Assembly (NCBI RefSeq): GCF_017571495.1
Contig: NZ_JAGETZ010000009.1
Location: 186,001 to 250,000, forward strand
Length of the DNA: 64,000 bases
Reading direction: 5' to 3'
From: Hymenobacter negativus
GTDB lineage: Bacteria; Bacteroidota; Bacteroidia; Cytophagales; Hymenobacteraceae
Shown here piece by piece: positions 8,439 to 16,396 of the stretch; the first letter of the stretch is position 1, and every line of letters starts with the position of its first letter. A program made the position numbers and the translations under genes. The notes under the pieces are model-generated. The model made no database searches. It had not been told where the DNA came from and was given only the letters and a program-made list of their open reading frames with translations.

Positions 8439-9806
8439 TTATTGCGAGGGAGTGCGGCCCACGGCGCGGTCCAGGTCGATGGCCGCATTCTGGTAGTCGT
8501 ATACCGCCTGCAAATACCCTAATTTGGTTCGGGTAAGGGACAGTTCAGCGTCGGTGAGGTCGAGACGGGAGGCCATGCCGGCGCGCCACCGGTCGCGGGT
8601 GATGCGGTAGCCCAGCGCAGCGGCGGCTACGGTTTGCTTCTGGCTTTCCACCCGGCGGCGGGCTTCCTGCACGCTCGACACGCTGGTTAGCACTTCGGCC
8701 CGAATCAGCTCCTGCTGGTTGGCTAGCTCCCGCTCGGTTTGCTGGCGGGTGATGCGGGCCTGCTCGGTGCGCGCCAGCACCCGGCCGCCACTATAAATGG
8801 GCACCGACACCTGCACGCCAACGTAGGAACTCACTGGCCACTGGTAGTCGCCCAGCCGCAAGTTGTAGGCCTGGGCCTGGGTTTGCACGAGGCCGGTTGC
8901 CGCCAGCTGCGGCCGGCCCGCCGTCGAAGCCAGCCGAATTTGCTCTTGGTTCAGCTCTTCCGTCAGCTTGAGCTGGCGCAGCTCGGGGCGCTTTTCCAGC
9001 GCTTCGGCGTAGGCCTGCTCGCTGGTTAGGGGCTGGGCCTTGTCATCAAAATGCAAAGAGTCCTGCAGCATCAGCGGCTCATTGGCCTCCAGGCCGATGG
9101 TGGTGGCCAGCACGGTTTTGGCAATGGCGATGCCGTTGGAGAGGCGCAGGATTTCGGGGCGCAGGTTCTCCACGTTCACATACGCCCGCAGTGTATCCAC
9201 CCGCGAAGCGCGGCCTTGCAGCAGCAGCGAGCGGGCATCGCGCAGGGCCTGCACGTTGCGACCCAGGCTCTGCTGTTGCAGTTGCAGCTGCTCCTCGGTG
9301 ATAAGCACGTTGAGGTAGGCCTTGCGCACGGCCGTGACCACGTTGCTGGCCGTCACGGCCGCGTCGGCGGTGCTGCGCACTTCGTCGATGCCCGCCGCTC
9401 GAATGCCCGACTTCACCCCGGCCTGAAACAGCGGCTGGTACACGCCCACCGAGCCCACAAAAGCCTGGTCGCCGCCCACGCGCAGGTTGGCAATCTGGTT
9501 GTCAGCCAGCCCTGCAAAATTGCCTGGCAAGAAGGATACAGGCCGTTGAATATTATAAACGTACTGCCCAAAGCCCGATACGGTGGGCAGGGCCGCCCCG
9601 CGGGCTTCCCGGGTGCGCTGGCTGGCCTTGGCCACGGCTAGGTTGGCAATTTGCAGGTCGCGGTTTTTCTCCCGCGCCAGAGCCACCGCGCCGGTAATGG
9701 TAAGCGGCTGGGTTTGAGCAAAAGTAGTCAATGAAAAGGCCAATAAGCTGGCCATTAGGGCGTAGTGCCGACTGGCGGCTGCGTCAGAAAAGGCAAAGAA
9801 TAGCAT
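8439..9806 (-). CDS. TolC-family outer-membrane efflux channel
   Basis: 455 residues with an N-terminal signal peptide ending near TTFAQTQ. The body shows the internally repeated long helices of outer-membrane efflux proteins (AREKNRDLQIANLAVAKASQ near the start; GYRITRDRWRAGMASRLDLT and LQAVYDYQNAAIDLDRA near the end). It is the third gene of the adaptor-RND-TolC set transcribed leftward, separated from the RND gene by a 131-base gap that holds an inverted repeat. It should form the trimeric exit duct for the pump. An alternative start at Met18 would still leave a signal sequence. Confidence 0.93.
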   Translation of the reverse strand: MLFFAFSDAAASRHYALMASLLAFSLTTFAQTQPLTITGAVALAREKNRDLQIANLAVAKASQRTREARGAALPTVSGFGQYVYNIQRPVSFLPGNFAGLADNQIANLRVGGDQAFVGSVGVYQPLFQAGVKSGIRAAGIDEVRSTADAAVTASNVVTAVRKAYLNVLITEEQLQLQQQSLGRNVQALRDARSLLLQGRASRVDTLRAYVNVENLRPEILRLSNGIAIAKTVLATTIGLEANEPLMLQDSLHFDDKAQPLTSEQAYAEALEKRPELRQLKLTEELNQEQIRLASTAGRPQLAATGLVQTQAQAYNLRLGDYQWPVSSYVGVQVSVPIYSGGRVLARTEQARITRQQTERELANQQELIRAEVLTSVSSVQEARRRVESQKQTVAAAALGYRITRDRWRAGMASRLDLTDAELSLTRTKLGYLQAVYDYQNAAIDLDRAVGRTPSQ

Positions 9807-9849
9807 GGGGAATGACTTTAAAAGTCAGAAGTTGATTGTACCGATTGCC

Positions 9850-9937
9850 GTAGGGTGCGGGGCTTGCCCCCGACCGCCACTCGCGTCGGAAAAACGATTT
9901 TGTTCACACACCGGGCGGGGCAAGCCCCGCACTCTAC
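9850..9937. repeat. Inverted repeat between RND and TolC genes
   Basis: 21-base arms at 9850-9870 (GTAGGGTGCGGGGCTTGCCCC) and 9917-9937 with one mismatch, separated by 46 bases. This 'GGGGCTTGCCCC' style of element is common as dispersed intergenic repeats; within the operon it may act as an attenuating or processing structure. Confidence 0.65.
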
Positions 9938-12900
9938 TCAGGCAAGCACAGCGACTTGCTCCTCTACCGCTACTGGTTTGTGCTTGCGCGAGAGGAAGGA
10001 GTATACCGCCGGAATGACGTACAGCGTCAGGAAGCCGGCGAACACCAGCCCGCCCACGATGACTGTGCCCAGCGAGCTGCGGCTGTTCACCGCCCAGGCA
10101 ATGGGGATGGTGCCGAAAATCATGGCCAGCGAGGTCATCAGGATGGGCCGGAAGCGCGAGGCCGCGGCGGCCTGCGCGGCCTGCAGCGGCGTCATGCCCT
10201 GCTCCTTGGCCTGGTTGGCAAATTCCACGATGAGGATGCCGTTCTTGGTAATGAGCCCGATGAGCGTGATGATGCCGATTTGGCTGAACACGTTCAGCGT
10301 CTGACCCAGCGCCCAGAGGCTGAGCAGCGCGCCGGTGAGGGCCAGCGGCACGGTGAGCAGGATGATGAGCGGGTCAATCAGGCTCTCGAACTGCGCCGCC
10401 AGAATCAGGTAAATCAGCACCAGCGCGAAGCTGAAGGCCAGTACTAGGCTCGAAGCGCTTTCGGCAAAGTCGCGCGACTCGCCCGCCAGCGAAGTCTTGA
10501 TGTTCGCCGGCAAAACCTGCTTGGCAATGCGCTGCATCTCGGCCACGCCGTCGCCCACGGTTGCGCCGGGGGCCAGGCCCGCCGATACTGTGGCCGACAA
10601 GGCCTGGTCGTAGCGGTAGATGGCGGCCGGGCTGATGCTTTCCTTGAAGGTCACCAGGTTGTCGAGCGACACCATTTCGCCGCTGCGGGTGCGGGCGTAC
10701 ACGCCGCGCAGGGCGTCGGGCGTGTTGCGGTCCGCCCGTTGCAGCTGGCCGATGACGTCGTATTGCCGGTCGTTGAAAATGAAGTAGCCGTAGCGCTGTC
10801 CGCTGAGGGCCAGCTGCAAACTGCGGGCAATTTCAACCACCGAAATACCCAGCTCGGCCGCTTTGTCGCGGTCGATGGTCAGCACCAGTTCGGGCTTGTT
10901 CACTTTCAGGTCCGAATCCACGAAGCGCAGCACCGGGCTTTTGCGAGCCTCTTCCAAAAACTTGGGCAGCACCGCCGTAACGGCCGCCAGGCTGGGGCCT
11001 TGCAGCACGAAGTTCACCGGCTGCCCGCCCCCGAAGCGCCCGCCAATAGTGGGAGGCTGCGAGGGAAACACCAGCACACCCCGGAAATTCTGGGCGTTGC
11101 GGCCCAGCACGGCGGCCACCTGCGCTTGGCTGGCGGTGCGGTCCTCGGCTTTCTTGAGGAAGGTTTGCTGGATGGCCACGTTCACCGGCGCGGGTGGCCC
11201 AAAGGTGAGGGCCAGCAGCGAGTAAGTCTGAAACAAGCCCAGGTCCTGGGTCGAGTCGACCACGAATTTCGACAACTCGTTCACGTACTTTTCGGTGTAC
11301 TCGTACGAGGAGCCTTCTGGCGCTACCATCACCATCGTCACCTGCGACCGGTCTTCCAGCGGGGCCAGCTCCGAGGGCAGCAGCCGGCCCACGCCGTAAA
11401 TCAGGCCCAGGCTGGCCACCAGTATCGGCAGCGCCACCCAGCGCCGGCGCAGGAACCAAGCTAGCGTGCGCTCGTAGCCGCCGTTGAGGCCCACGAACAG
11501 CGGCTCGGTCTTGCGGTAAAGCCAGTTGGGCTGGTCCTGATGCTTGAGTAGGTAGGCGCTCATCATCGGCGACAAGGTGAGGGCCACGAAGGCCGACACT
11601 GTTACCGAGCCGGCCACCACCACCGCAAATTCCTGGAACAGCTTGCCTGTGATACCTGGCAAAAACAGGATTGGCAAAAACACCGCCGCCAGCGTAATCG
11701 TGGTCGAAATCACCGCAAAGTAAATTTCCGCCGAGCCCTTCAGCGCGGCCTGCAACGGCGACATCCCTTCTTCCACCTTGGCGTAGATGTTTTCCAGTAC
11801 CACAATGGCATCGTCCACCACCAGCCCAATGGCCAGCACCAAGCCCAACAAGGTCAGCACGTTGATGGAGTAGCCCGCCAGGTACATAATAAAGAAAGCC
11901 GACACGATGCTGACCGGAATGGCCACCACCGGAATGATGGTGGAGCGCCAGTCTCGCAAAAACACGAACAGGATAACCACCACCAGCCCAAAAGCAATAA
12001 GCAGTGTCTCTTCCACCTCCGAAATCGACGCCCGAATCGACTCCGTAAAGTCTTTGCCGATGGTCATTTCGTACTCGGCCGGCACTTCCTTGCGCAGCTC
12101 TTCGAGGCGCCGGTTGAACTCGTCGGCGATGGCAATTTCGTTGGCCCCGCGCTGCGGCTCCACGAACACGCCCACGCAAGCCGCGTTGCGCCGCAAGCCG
12201 TTGAACACGGCCGTGCGCTCGTTCTCGGCGCCCAGCTCGGCCGTGCCGATGTCGCGGAAGCGCACGATGCTGTTGCCGTCCTGCTTCACAATCATGTTGT
12301 TGAAGTCTTCGTCCTGCGTCAGGCGGCCCAGGGTGCGTACGGTCAGCTCGTTGCGGTCGCCTTCGATGCGGCCGCCGGGCAGGTCCACGTTTTCCTTGCG
12401 CAGGGCCTGCTCCACGTCGGCGGGCGTGAGTTGGTAGGCGGCCAGCTTAGCCGGGTCGATGCGCAGGCGCATGGCGTACTTTTTCTCGCCCGCGATGCCC
12501 ACGTGCTTCACGCCGGGGATGTTCTGCATGCGTTCCTTGATGACGGTGGAAGCCAGGTTGCTGACTTCGAGAATGCTCTTGGTCTTGCTCTCCACCACCA
12601 TGAAAATGACGCCGTCGCCGCCCGAGGCTTTTTCCACCACCGGCGGGTCCACGTCGGCTGGCAGCAGGCGGATGGCCTTGGCCACCTTGTCGCGCACATC
12701 ATTGGCAGCGGCTTCCAGGTCGGCATTAAGGTTAAATTCCACCGTAATCACGCTGCCCGCTTCCCGCGAAACCGAGGAAATGGTGCGGATACCGTTGGCC
12801 TCGCCAATGGACTCTTCCAAGGGCTTGGTAATCTGGTAGGCCATCACGTCCGGGCTGGCGCCAGGGTAGGAGGTCGTAACCGTGACGATGGGCGAGTCCG

Positions 12901-13018
12901 TGACCGGGTATTCGCGCACTCCGAGGTAGGAAAAGCCCACCAGCCCAAACAAAATAATAAGTACAGACAGCACCCCGGCCAACACCGGCCGCTGAATGCT
13001 AACGCTCGATAAACTCAT
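9938..13018 (-). CDS. RND efflux pump inner-membrane transporter (HAE1/AcrB type)
   Basis: 1026 residues, the usual length. Proton-driven exporter of hydrophobic or amphiphilic compounds. It has a first transmembrane helix after SIQRPVLAGVLSVLIILFG, two large periplasmic loops, and transmembrane helix 4 with GLVVDDAIVVLENIY carrying the paired Asp residues of the proton relay. RDWRSTIIPVVAIPVSI and FLPILFLPGITGKLFQEF are standard HAE1 segments; the second half repeats the topology (ITKNGILIVEFANQ). It follows the adaptor gene by 145 bases, a gap carrying a short palindromic repeat. Substrate is unknown. Control is likely through the ArsR-type operator at 14394. Confidence 0.96.
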   Translation of the reverse strand: MSLSSVSIQRPVLAGVLSVLIILFGLVGFSYLGVREYPVTDSPIVTVTTSYPGASPDVMAYQITKPLEESIGEANGIRTISSVSREAGSVITVEFNLNADLEAAANDVRDKVAKAIRLLPADVDPPVVEKASGGDGVIFMVVESKTKSILEVSNLASTVIKERMQNIPGVKHVGIAGEKKYAMRLRIDPAKLAAYQLTPADVEQALRKENVDLPGGRIEGDRNELTVRTLGRLTQDEDFNNMIVKQDGNSIVRFRDIGTAELGAENERTAVFNGLRRNAACVGVFVEPQRGANEIAIADEFNRRLEELRKEVPAEYEMTIGKDFTESIRASISEVEETLLIAFGLVVVILFVFLRDWRSTIIPVVAIPVSIVSAFFIMYLAGYSINVLTLLGLVLAIGLVVDDAIVVLENIYAKVEEGMSPLQAALKGSAEIYFAVISTTITLAAVFLPILFLPGITGKLFQEFAVVVAGSVTVSAFVALTLSPMMSAYLLKHQDQPNWLYRKTEPLFVGLNGGYERTLAWFLRRRWVALPILVASLGLIYGVGRLLPSELAPLEDRSQVTMVMVAPEGSSYEYTEKYVNELSKFVVDSTQDLGLFQTYSLLALTFGPPAPVNVAIQQTFLKKAEDRTASQAQVAAVLGRNAQNFRGVLVFPSQPPTIGGRFGGGQPVNFVLQGPSLAAVTAVLPKFLEEARKSPVLRFVDSDLKVNKPELVLTIDRDKAAELGISVVEIARSLQLALSGQRYGYFIFNDRQYDVIGQLQRADRNTPDALRGVYARTRSGEMVSLDNLVTFKESISPAAIYRYDQALSATVSAGLAPGATVGDGVAEMQRIAKQVLPANIKTSLAGESRDFAESASSLVLAFSFALVLIYLILAAQFESLIDPLIILLTVPLALTGALLSLWALGQTLNVFSQIGIITLIGLITKNGILIVEFANQAKEQGMTPLQAAQAAAASRFRPILMTSLAMIFGTIPIAWAVNSRSSLGTVIVGGLVFAGFLTLYVIPAVYSFLSRKHKPVAVEEQVAVLA

Positions 13019-13127
13019 GAGCTAAAAGGAAATGAAGGGTAGTCGTAGGACTATCTAGATGAGGTTTTGAAGCTGTCATCTGGCCAATAGGCCATTATGC
13101 GGAAGGCCGCGAAGCGCCTTATGAACA

Positions 13128-13157
13128 GGTCATGCCGAGCGCAGCCGAGGCATGACC
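13128..13157. repeat. Interspersed palindromic repeat, copy 1
   Basis: GGTCATGCC and GGCATGACC flank the loop GAGCGCAGCCGA. The 28-base core agrees at 26 positions with the copy at 31344-31371, so this is a dispersed family rather than a site private to the pump genes. Confidence 0.7.
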
Positions 13158-13163
13158 GTCTGG

Positions 13164-14249
13164 CTATTTACCGCTAGCTACCTGCACGGGCGCACCCGGC
13201 CCCAGCCGCAAAAGGTTGGTGGTGATGACTGTATCGCCGGCGCTCAGGCCGGATAGCACCTGCACGGTACGGCTGCTACGGGGGCCAGTGGTTACGTCGC
13301 GGTAATTGGCCTTGCCATCCTTGATGGCGTAAAGCGCGTAACCCTTGGCGGTGGGAATGAGCGCCTGCGTGGGCACGACCAGGGCATTGGAAGTAACGTG
13401 CAGAGCGAAGCTGATTTTGGCCGACATGCCCGGCACCAGCTGTTGCTTGGGATTAGGGCTAATGGCTTTCACCAGCAGGCTGCGGGTGCTCACGTCGGTG
13501 CGCGGCTCGGTGGCGATGATGCGGCCGGACTGCGGCGCCGTGCCATTTTCGGTGGTGAACTGGATGGTTTGGCCGGGCCGCACCTCGGCGGCATAACGCT
13601 CCGGCACTGTGAAGGTGACTTCGACCTGGCTCACGTCTTCCAGGGAGGTGAGCACCGTGCTGGGCGTCACGTAAGCGCCCACATCCACTTTATTCAAGCC
13701 GATTCGACCGGCAAAGGGAGCCCGGATTTGTGTTTTGGCCAAGTCTACGTCCACGGCCTGAATGTCGGCTTGCAGCACCTGCAGGTTGGTCGACACCTGG
13801 TCGTATTCCTGCTGCGTGACCGATTCGGTGCGGAGCAGGCCGCGCATGCGCCCGTCGTCGAGCAGCGCCAGCTTCTCCTGCAGCTTGAGCTTGCGGCGGC
13901 GTGCCTGCAGGTCGGCATCATCGAGCCGGAACAGCAGCGTGCCTTTGGCCACCGTGGTGCCTTCGTGGGCGTAGATGCCGGTGACTTTGCGTGCCACCTC
14001 GCTCACGAGCTGCACCTCCTGGTTGGCCTGAATGGTGCCGGTGGCCTGCAGCGCATCGGCGGAAGCGGTGGGGCGCACCACGTAGCTATCAACTAGCACG
14101 GCTGAGGGAGCTGCTGGCGCGGCGCTTTCCGTGCTTGCCGCCCCGGTCTTATTGGCGGATAGCACCTTGGGAATGCCAAAGCCCAGCAGAATTACGAGTA
14201 GAAGGGCGCCAAGCAATAGCCCCCTAGAACGAGAAAATGCGGTTGTCAT
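13164..14249 (-). CDS. RND efflux periplasmic adaptor subunit
   Basis: 361 residues. An N-terminal membrane anchor (LLLGALLLVILLGFGI) is followed by the membrane-fusion-protein plan: biotinyl-lipoyl halves (GTIQANQEVQLVSEVARKV and KTQIRAPFAGRIGLNKVDVG) around a coiled-coil hairpin (LQARRRKLKLQEKLALLDDG), then a beta-barrel (VTFTVPERYAAEVRPGQTI) and a membrane-proximal domain ending VQVASGK. It would bridge the RND pump and TolC channel. It is the first gene of the efflux operon; between it and arsR lie an arsR terminator and an ArsR-type operator, so the operon has its own promoter. Confidence 0.95.
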   Translation of the reverse strand: MTTAFSRSRGLLLGALLLVILLGFGIPKVLSANKTGAASTESAAPAAPSAVLVDSYVVRPTASADALQATGTIQANQEVQLVSEVARKVTGIYAHEGTTVAKGTLLFRLDDADLQARRRKLKLQEKLALLDDGRMRGLLRTESVTQQEYDQVSTNLQVLQADIQAVDVDLAKTQIRAPFAGRIGLNKVDVGAYVTPSTVLTSLEDVSQVEVTFTVPERYAAEVRPGQTIQFTTENGTAPQSGRIIATEPRTDVSTRSLLVKAISPNPKQQLVPGMSAKISFALHVTSNALVVPTQALIPTAKGYALYAIKDGKANYRDVTTGPRSSRTVQVLSGLSAGDTVITTNLLRLGPGAPVQVASGK

Positions 14250-14267
14250 GGGTGATTTTCTTTGTGA

Positions 14268-14293
14268 AACGCATCAATTAATAATAATGCGTT
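14268..14293. promoter_or_regulatory. Inverted repeat just upstream of the efflux operon
   Basis: AACGCAT and ATGCGTT arms separated by 12 AT-rich bases, 19 bases upstream of the adaptor start. It differs in sequence from the ArsR-type operators and may be a second regulator site or a leader hairpin. Confidence 0.4.
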
Positions 14294-14393
14294 AATGTAT
14301 TTGGGTAAAAAATTTTAACTGGAAAGCTTGCCTGAACTTGATTTGTCTTGCTGAGCAAGGCCTCAGGCGCCATTTGCTGGCGTGTGTCTTATA

Positions 14394-14411
14394 AACACAT
14401 TAACAAGTGTT
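14394..14411. promoter_or_regulatory. ArsR-type operator for the efflux operon (site 2)
   Basis: AACACATTAACAAGTGTT agrees at 14 of 18 positions overall, with the outer AACACAT and GTGTT bases kept, with the perfect palindrome before arsR at 14757. Position between the arsR terminator and the adaptor gene fits repression of the efflux operon by the ArsR protein. Confidence 0.65.
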
Positions 14412-14421
14412 GATGTTTTGA

Positions 14422-14459
14422 GAAAATAAAAAACCAGTTGATTATTTCTATCAACTGGT
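14422..14459 (-). terminator. Terminator of arsR
   Basis: Perfect 10-base arms ACCAGTTGAT/ATCAACTGGT with a 7-base loop. On the minus strand it is followed by a T-rich run, immediately after the arsR stop. Confidence 0.88.
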
Positions 14460-14465
14460 CGGAGG

Positions 14466-14741
14466 CTACTTGGCTTTGAGCATGCCCAGGAAGCTCTCCA
14501 ACTCCTGCAGCTTCTCTGGATTGACCGAGTAATGCACACAGCGGCCTTCCTTGCGTGACTCAACCAACCCGGCCTCCACCAGTGCTTTCACGTGGTGCGA
14601 CATGGAGGGCTGGCTCACGGGCGCTACGTCGAATAAGTCAGCGCAAGCTACTTGCGGGGCCTGCGAAATCTCTTGCAAAATGCGCAAGCGGTTCGGGTCA
14701 CTAAGGGCTTTGGCGATTTTAACGAGGGATTTGGTGTCCAT
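14466..14741 (-). CDS. ArsR/SmtB-family winged-helix repressor
   Basis: 91 residues, a minimal ArsR fold: KIAKALSDPNRLRILQEI (helix 1-2), recognition helix in PVSQPSMSHHVKALVEAGLV, and a wing GRCVHYSVN. It has two Cys, in VACADLF and GRCVHYS, which could sense a metal, thiol oxidant or electrophile, but the classical ELCVCDL metal site is absent. A perfect palindrome overlaps its promoter (14757-14774), 16 bases before the ATG, and a near copy lies before the downstream efflux operon, so it very probably represses itself and the pump. The inducer is unknown. Confidence 0.93.
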   Translation of the reverse strand: MDTKSLVKIAKALSDPNRLRILQEISQAPQVACADLFDVAPVSQPSMSHHVKALVEAGLVESRKEGRCVHYSVNPEKLQELESFLGMLKAK

Positions 14742-14756
14742 GGGGCAAAAATACTG

Positions 14757-14774
14757 AACACATGCACATGTGTT
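14757..14774. promoter_or_regulatory. ArsR-type operator at its own promoter (site 1)
   Basis: AACACATGCACATGTGTT: perfect 8-base arms around CA. It sits 16 bases upstream of the arsR start codon, where it would block transcription initiation. Confidence 0.75.
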
Positions 14775-15018
14775 GATGCGTACTTAACTGCTTTGCCGCC
14801 CAATAGGTTCTCATTTATATCTGGTAGGGGGACGGCCGTAGGCAAATGCTTGGGATAATGAAGCTGACTACTTTCTAAATAGCTTCACTAATAGGGTAGG
14901 GTGTGTGCTCCATAACGGATAGCGTTGGCTACGCACAGGAGGAGTGGGGCTGCATCCGCGAAAAAAGCTGGTGCTGGCTTAATAAACAATGGGATTGATT
15001 TTCATCGAATAAACCAGT
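14775..15018. other. Gap between arsR promoter and azoR terminator
   Basis: No gene, repeat or RNA structure stands out. It should hold the upstream part of the arsR promoter. Confidence 0.4.
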
Positions 15019-15052
15019 AAAGAAGCCCTGACTGATGAGCCAGGGCTTCTTT
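15019..15052 (-). terminator. Terminator downstream of azoR
   Basis: Perfect 12-base arms AAAGAAGCCCTG/CAGGGCTTCTTT with a 10-base loop, ending 47 bases past the azoR stop. Confidence 0.8.
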
Positions 15053-15099
15053 GTAAAAGCCGGAAATGCGAAGGAAACGGCGCAGACAGGTCGCTGCTG

Positions 15100-15696
15100 C
15101 TACACTTCGACGCTGGCCAGGGCCTTATCCAAGGCCGTGGGTTCCAACTCGGGGATGCTGGTGCCTTCCACCCGCACCACTTCTACATCGGTGAGGCCGA
15201 TAAAGGCCAGCACCGGCTTCAGATAAGGGGCCATGAAATCGTAGGCAGCCATCGGCGAGCCTTCGGAATATACGCCGCCGCTAGCCAGCGCGAGGTACAC
15301 TTTTTTGCCGGTGAGGAGGCCCTGAGGCCCGTTGGCTCCGTACAAAAAGGTGACCCCGGCCCGTACCAGGTGGTCGAGCCAGGCTTTGAGGGAGGAGGAA
15401 ATGCTGAAGTTGTACATGGGCGAGCCGATGACTAGTACATCGGCCGCCAGCACCTCGCTAATAACCTCATCGGAGTGCTGAACGGCGGATTTTTGCTCGG
15501 GCGTGCGGGCTTCGTCCGGCGTAAAGATTCCCCGCACAAAAACCTCTTCCAGGTGCGGTAGGGGGTGGACGGTGAGGTCACGCTCGTGCACCGTGCTGCC
15601 GGGATGGGCGGCCAGGAGCTTTTCCACGATTTGGTGGCCCAGGCGGGCGCTGTAGGAGTTGGAGCGGGGGCTGGAAATGATATGCAGAATGTGCAT
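15100..15696 (-). CDS. azoR: FMN-dependent NADH:azo/quinone reductase
   Basis: 198 residues, flavodoxin-like fold of the AzoR family. Signatures: N-terminal phosphate-binding HIISSPRSNSYSARLG, the isoalloxazine-contacting GSPMYNFSISSSLKAWLD, and ALASGGVYSEGSP. It reduces azo dyes and quinones with NADH as two-electron donor, protecting against thiol-reactive quinones. It is divergent from an HxlR-family regulator, an arrangement often seen for quinone- or aldehyde-responsive control. No signal peptide. Confidence 0.94.
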   Translation of the reverse strand: MHILHIISSPRSNSYSARLGHQIVEKLLAAHPGSTVHERDLTVHPLPHLEEVFVRGIFTPDEARTPEQKSAVQHSDEVISEVLAADVLVIGSPMYNFSISSSLKAWLDHLVRAGVTFLYGANGPQGLLTGKKVYLALASGGVYSEGSPMAAYDFMAPYLKPVLAFIGLTDVEVVRVEGTSIPELEPTALDKALASVEV

Positions 15697-15788
15697 GGCT
15701 GAGAGAGGCCAGCCGCAATGGTGTAGGCTGACTGGCCCGGCAAACCTATCGGCCGCTCCGGCCCAATTCCTAGCTGATACTCAAAACT

Positions 15789-15811
15789 GTACCGGTACTG
15801 AAAAGAGTACC
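15789..15811. promoter_or_regulatory. Candidate HxlR operator in the azoR/hxlR divergent region
   Basis: Two overlapping symmetries: GTACCGGTAC (15789-15798) and GGTACT-GAAAAG-AGTACC (15794-15811). Position 93 bases before azoR and 97 bases before the regulator suits a shared control site. Confidence 0.55.
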
Positions 15812-15907
15812 GACTTGGTAGTTAGTTCATTGGAAATCCGTCGCTTGTTGCCCCGCAAACCTCCGGGCCGGTAGATTGGTAGTACACGGCACGAATTACT
15901 TGCCGCC

Positions 15908-16324
15908 ATGATTCCTCCTGATATCGACCTGACCAATTCTGCCTGCCGCAGTGCCCACCAGTCGGTGCGCGATACCCTCGACGTGGTGGGCGGCAAGTGG
16001 AAGCTGGTTATTCTGACGGTGCTGCGCGAGCGCAAATACCGGTTTAAGGAGTTGAGCCGGGCACTGAACATCTCGCCCAGCATCCTCTCCAAGGAATTGC
16101 AGGAGATGGAAATGGACCGGCTGGTGAAGCGCACCGTGTACAACACCTCGCCCCAAACCGTGGAGTACGAAGCCACCGAATACAGCAAAACCCTCGGCGA
16201 GGTGCTGCAGGCCATGCGCCGTTGGGGCGAGATGCACCACGAAACCATTGTGGGCAAAAAGCGAGTGGCCGTTCACCAACAAGCCCTCGCCGGTGATGCG
16301 CCGCTGCATTACCAGCAGAAATAG
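15908..16324 (+). CDS. HxlR-family winged-helix regulator
   Basis: 138 residues. The HxlR core is clear: Cys-containing N-terminus (NSACRSAHQSVRDTLDVVGG), KWKLVILTVLRERKYRFKEL, recognition helix in ISPSILSKELQEMEMDRL, and wing VKRTVYNTSPQTVEYEATEY. A Cys near residue 14 corresponds to the redox or electrophile sensor position of the family. It probably controls the divergent azoR through the inverted repeats at 15789-15811. The next gene, nhaA, begins 72 bases downstream and may or may not be cotranscribed. The C-terminal ~30 residues are unusual and poorly structured. Confidence 0.92.
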   Translation: MIPPDIDLTNSACRSAHQSVRDTLDVVGGKWKLVILTVLRERKYRFKELSRALNISPSILSKELQEMEMDRLVKRTVYNTSPQTVEYEATEYSKTLGEVLQAMRRWGEMHHETIVGKKRVAVHQQALAGDAPLHYQQK

Positions 16325-16396
16325 ACGAGATTGCCACGGTTTTCGTCACACTGCTGCCCGAACACGTAGGACAGCGAGGCCCACTACCCGTTGTCG

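Noticed and set aside
10833..12179. 448-codon frame within the RND gene
   Set aside because: Same-strand shadow, Arg/Gly/Ala-rich; the RND protein fully explains the sequence.
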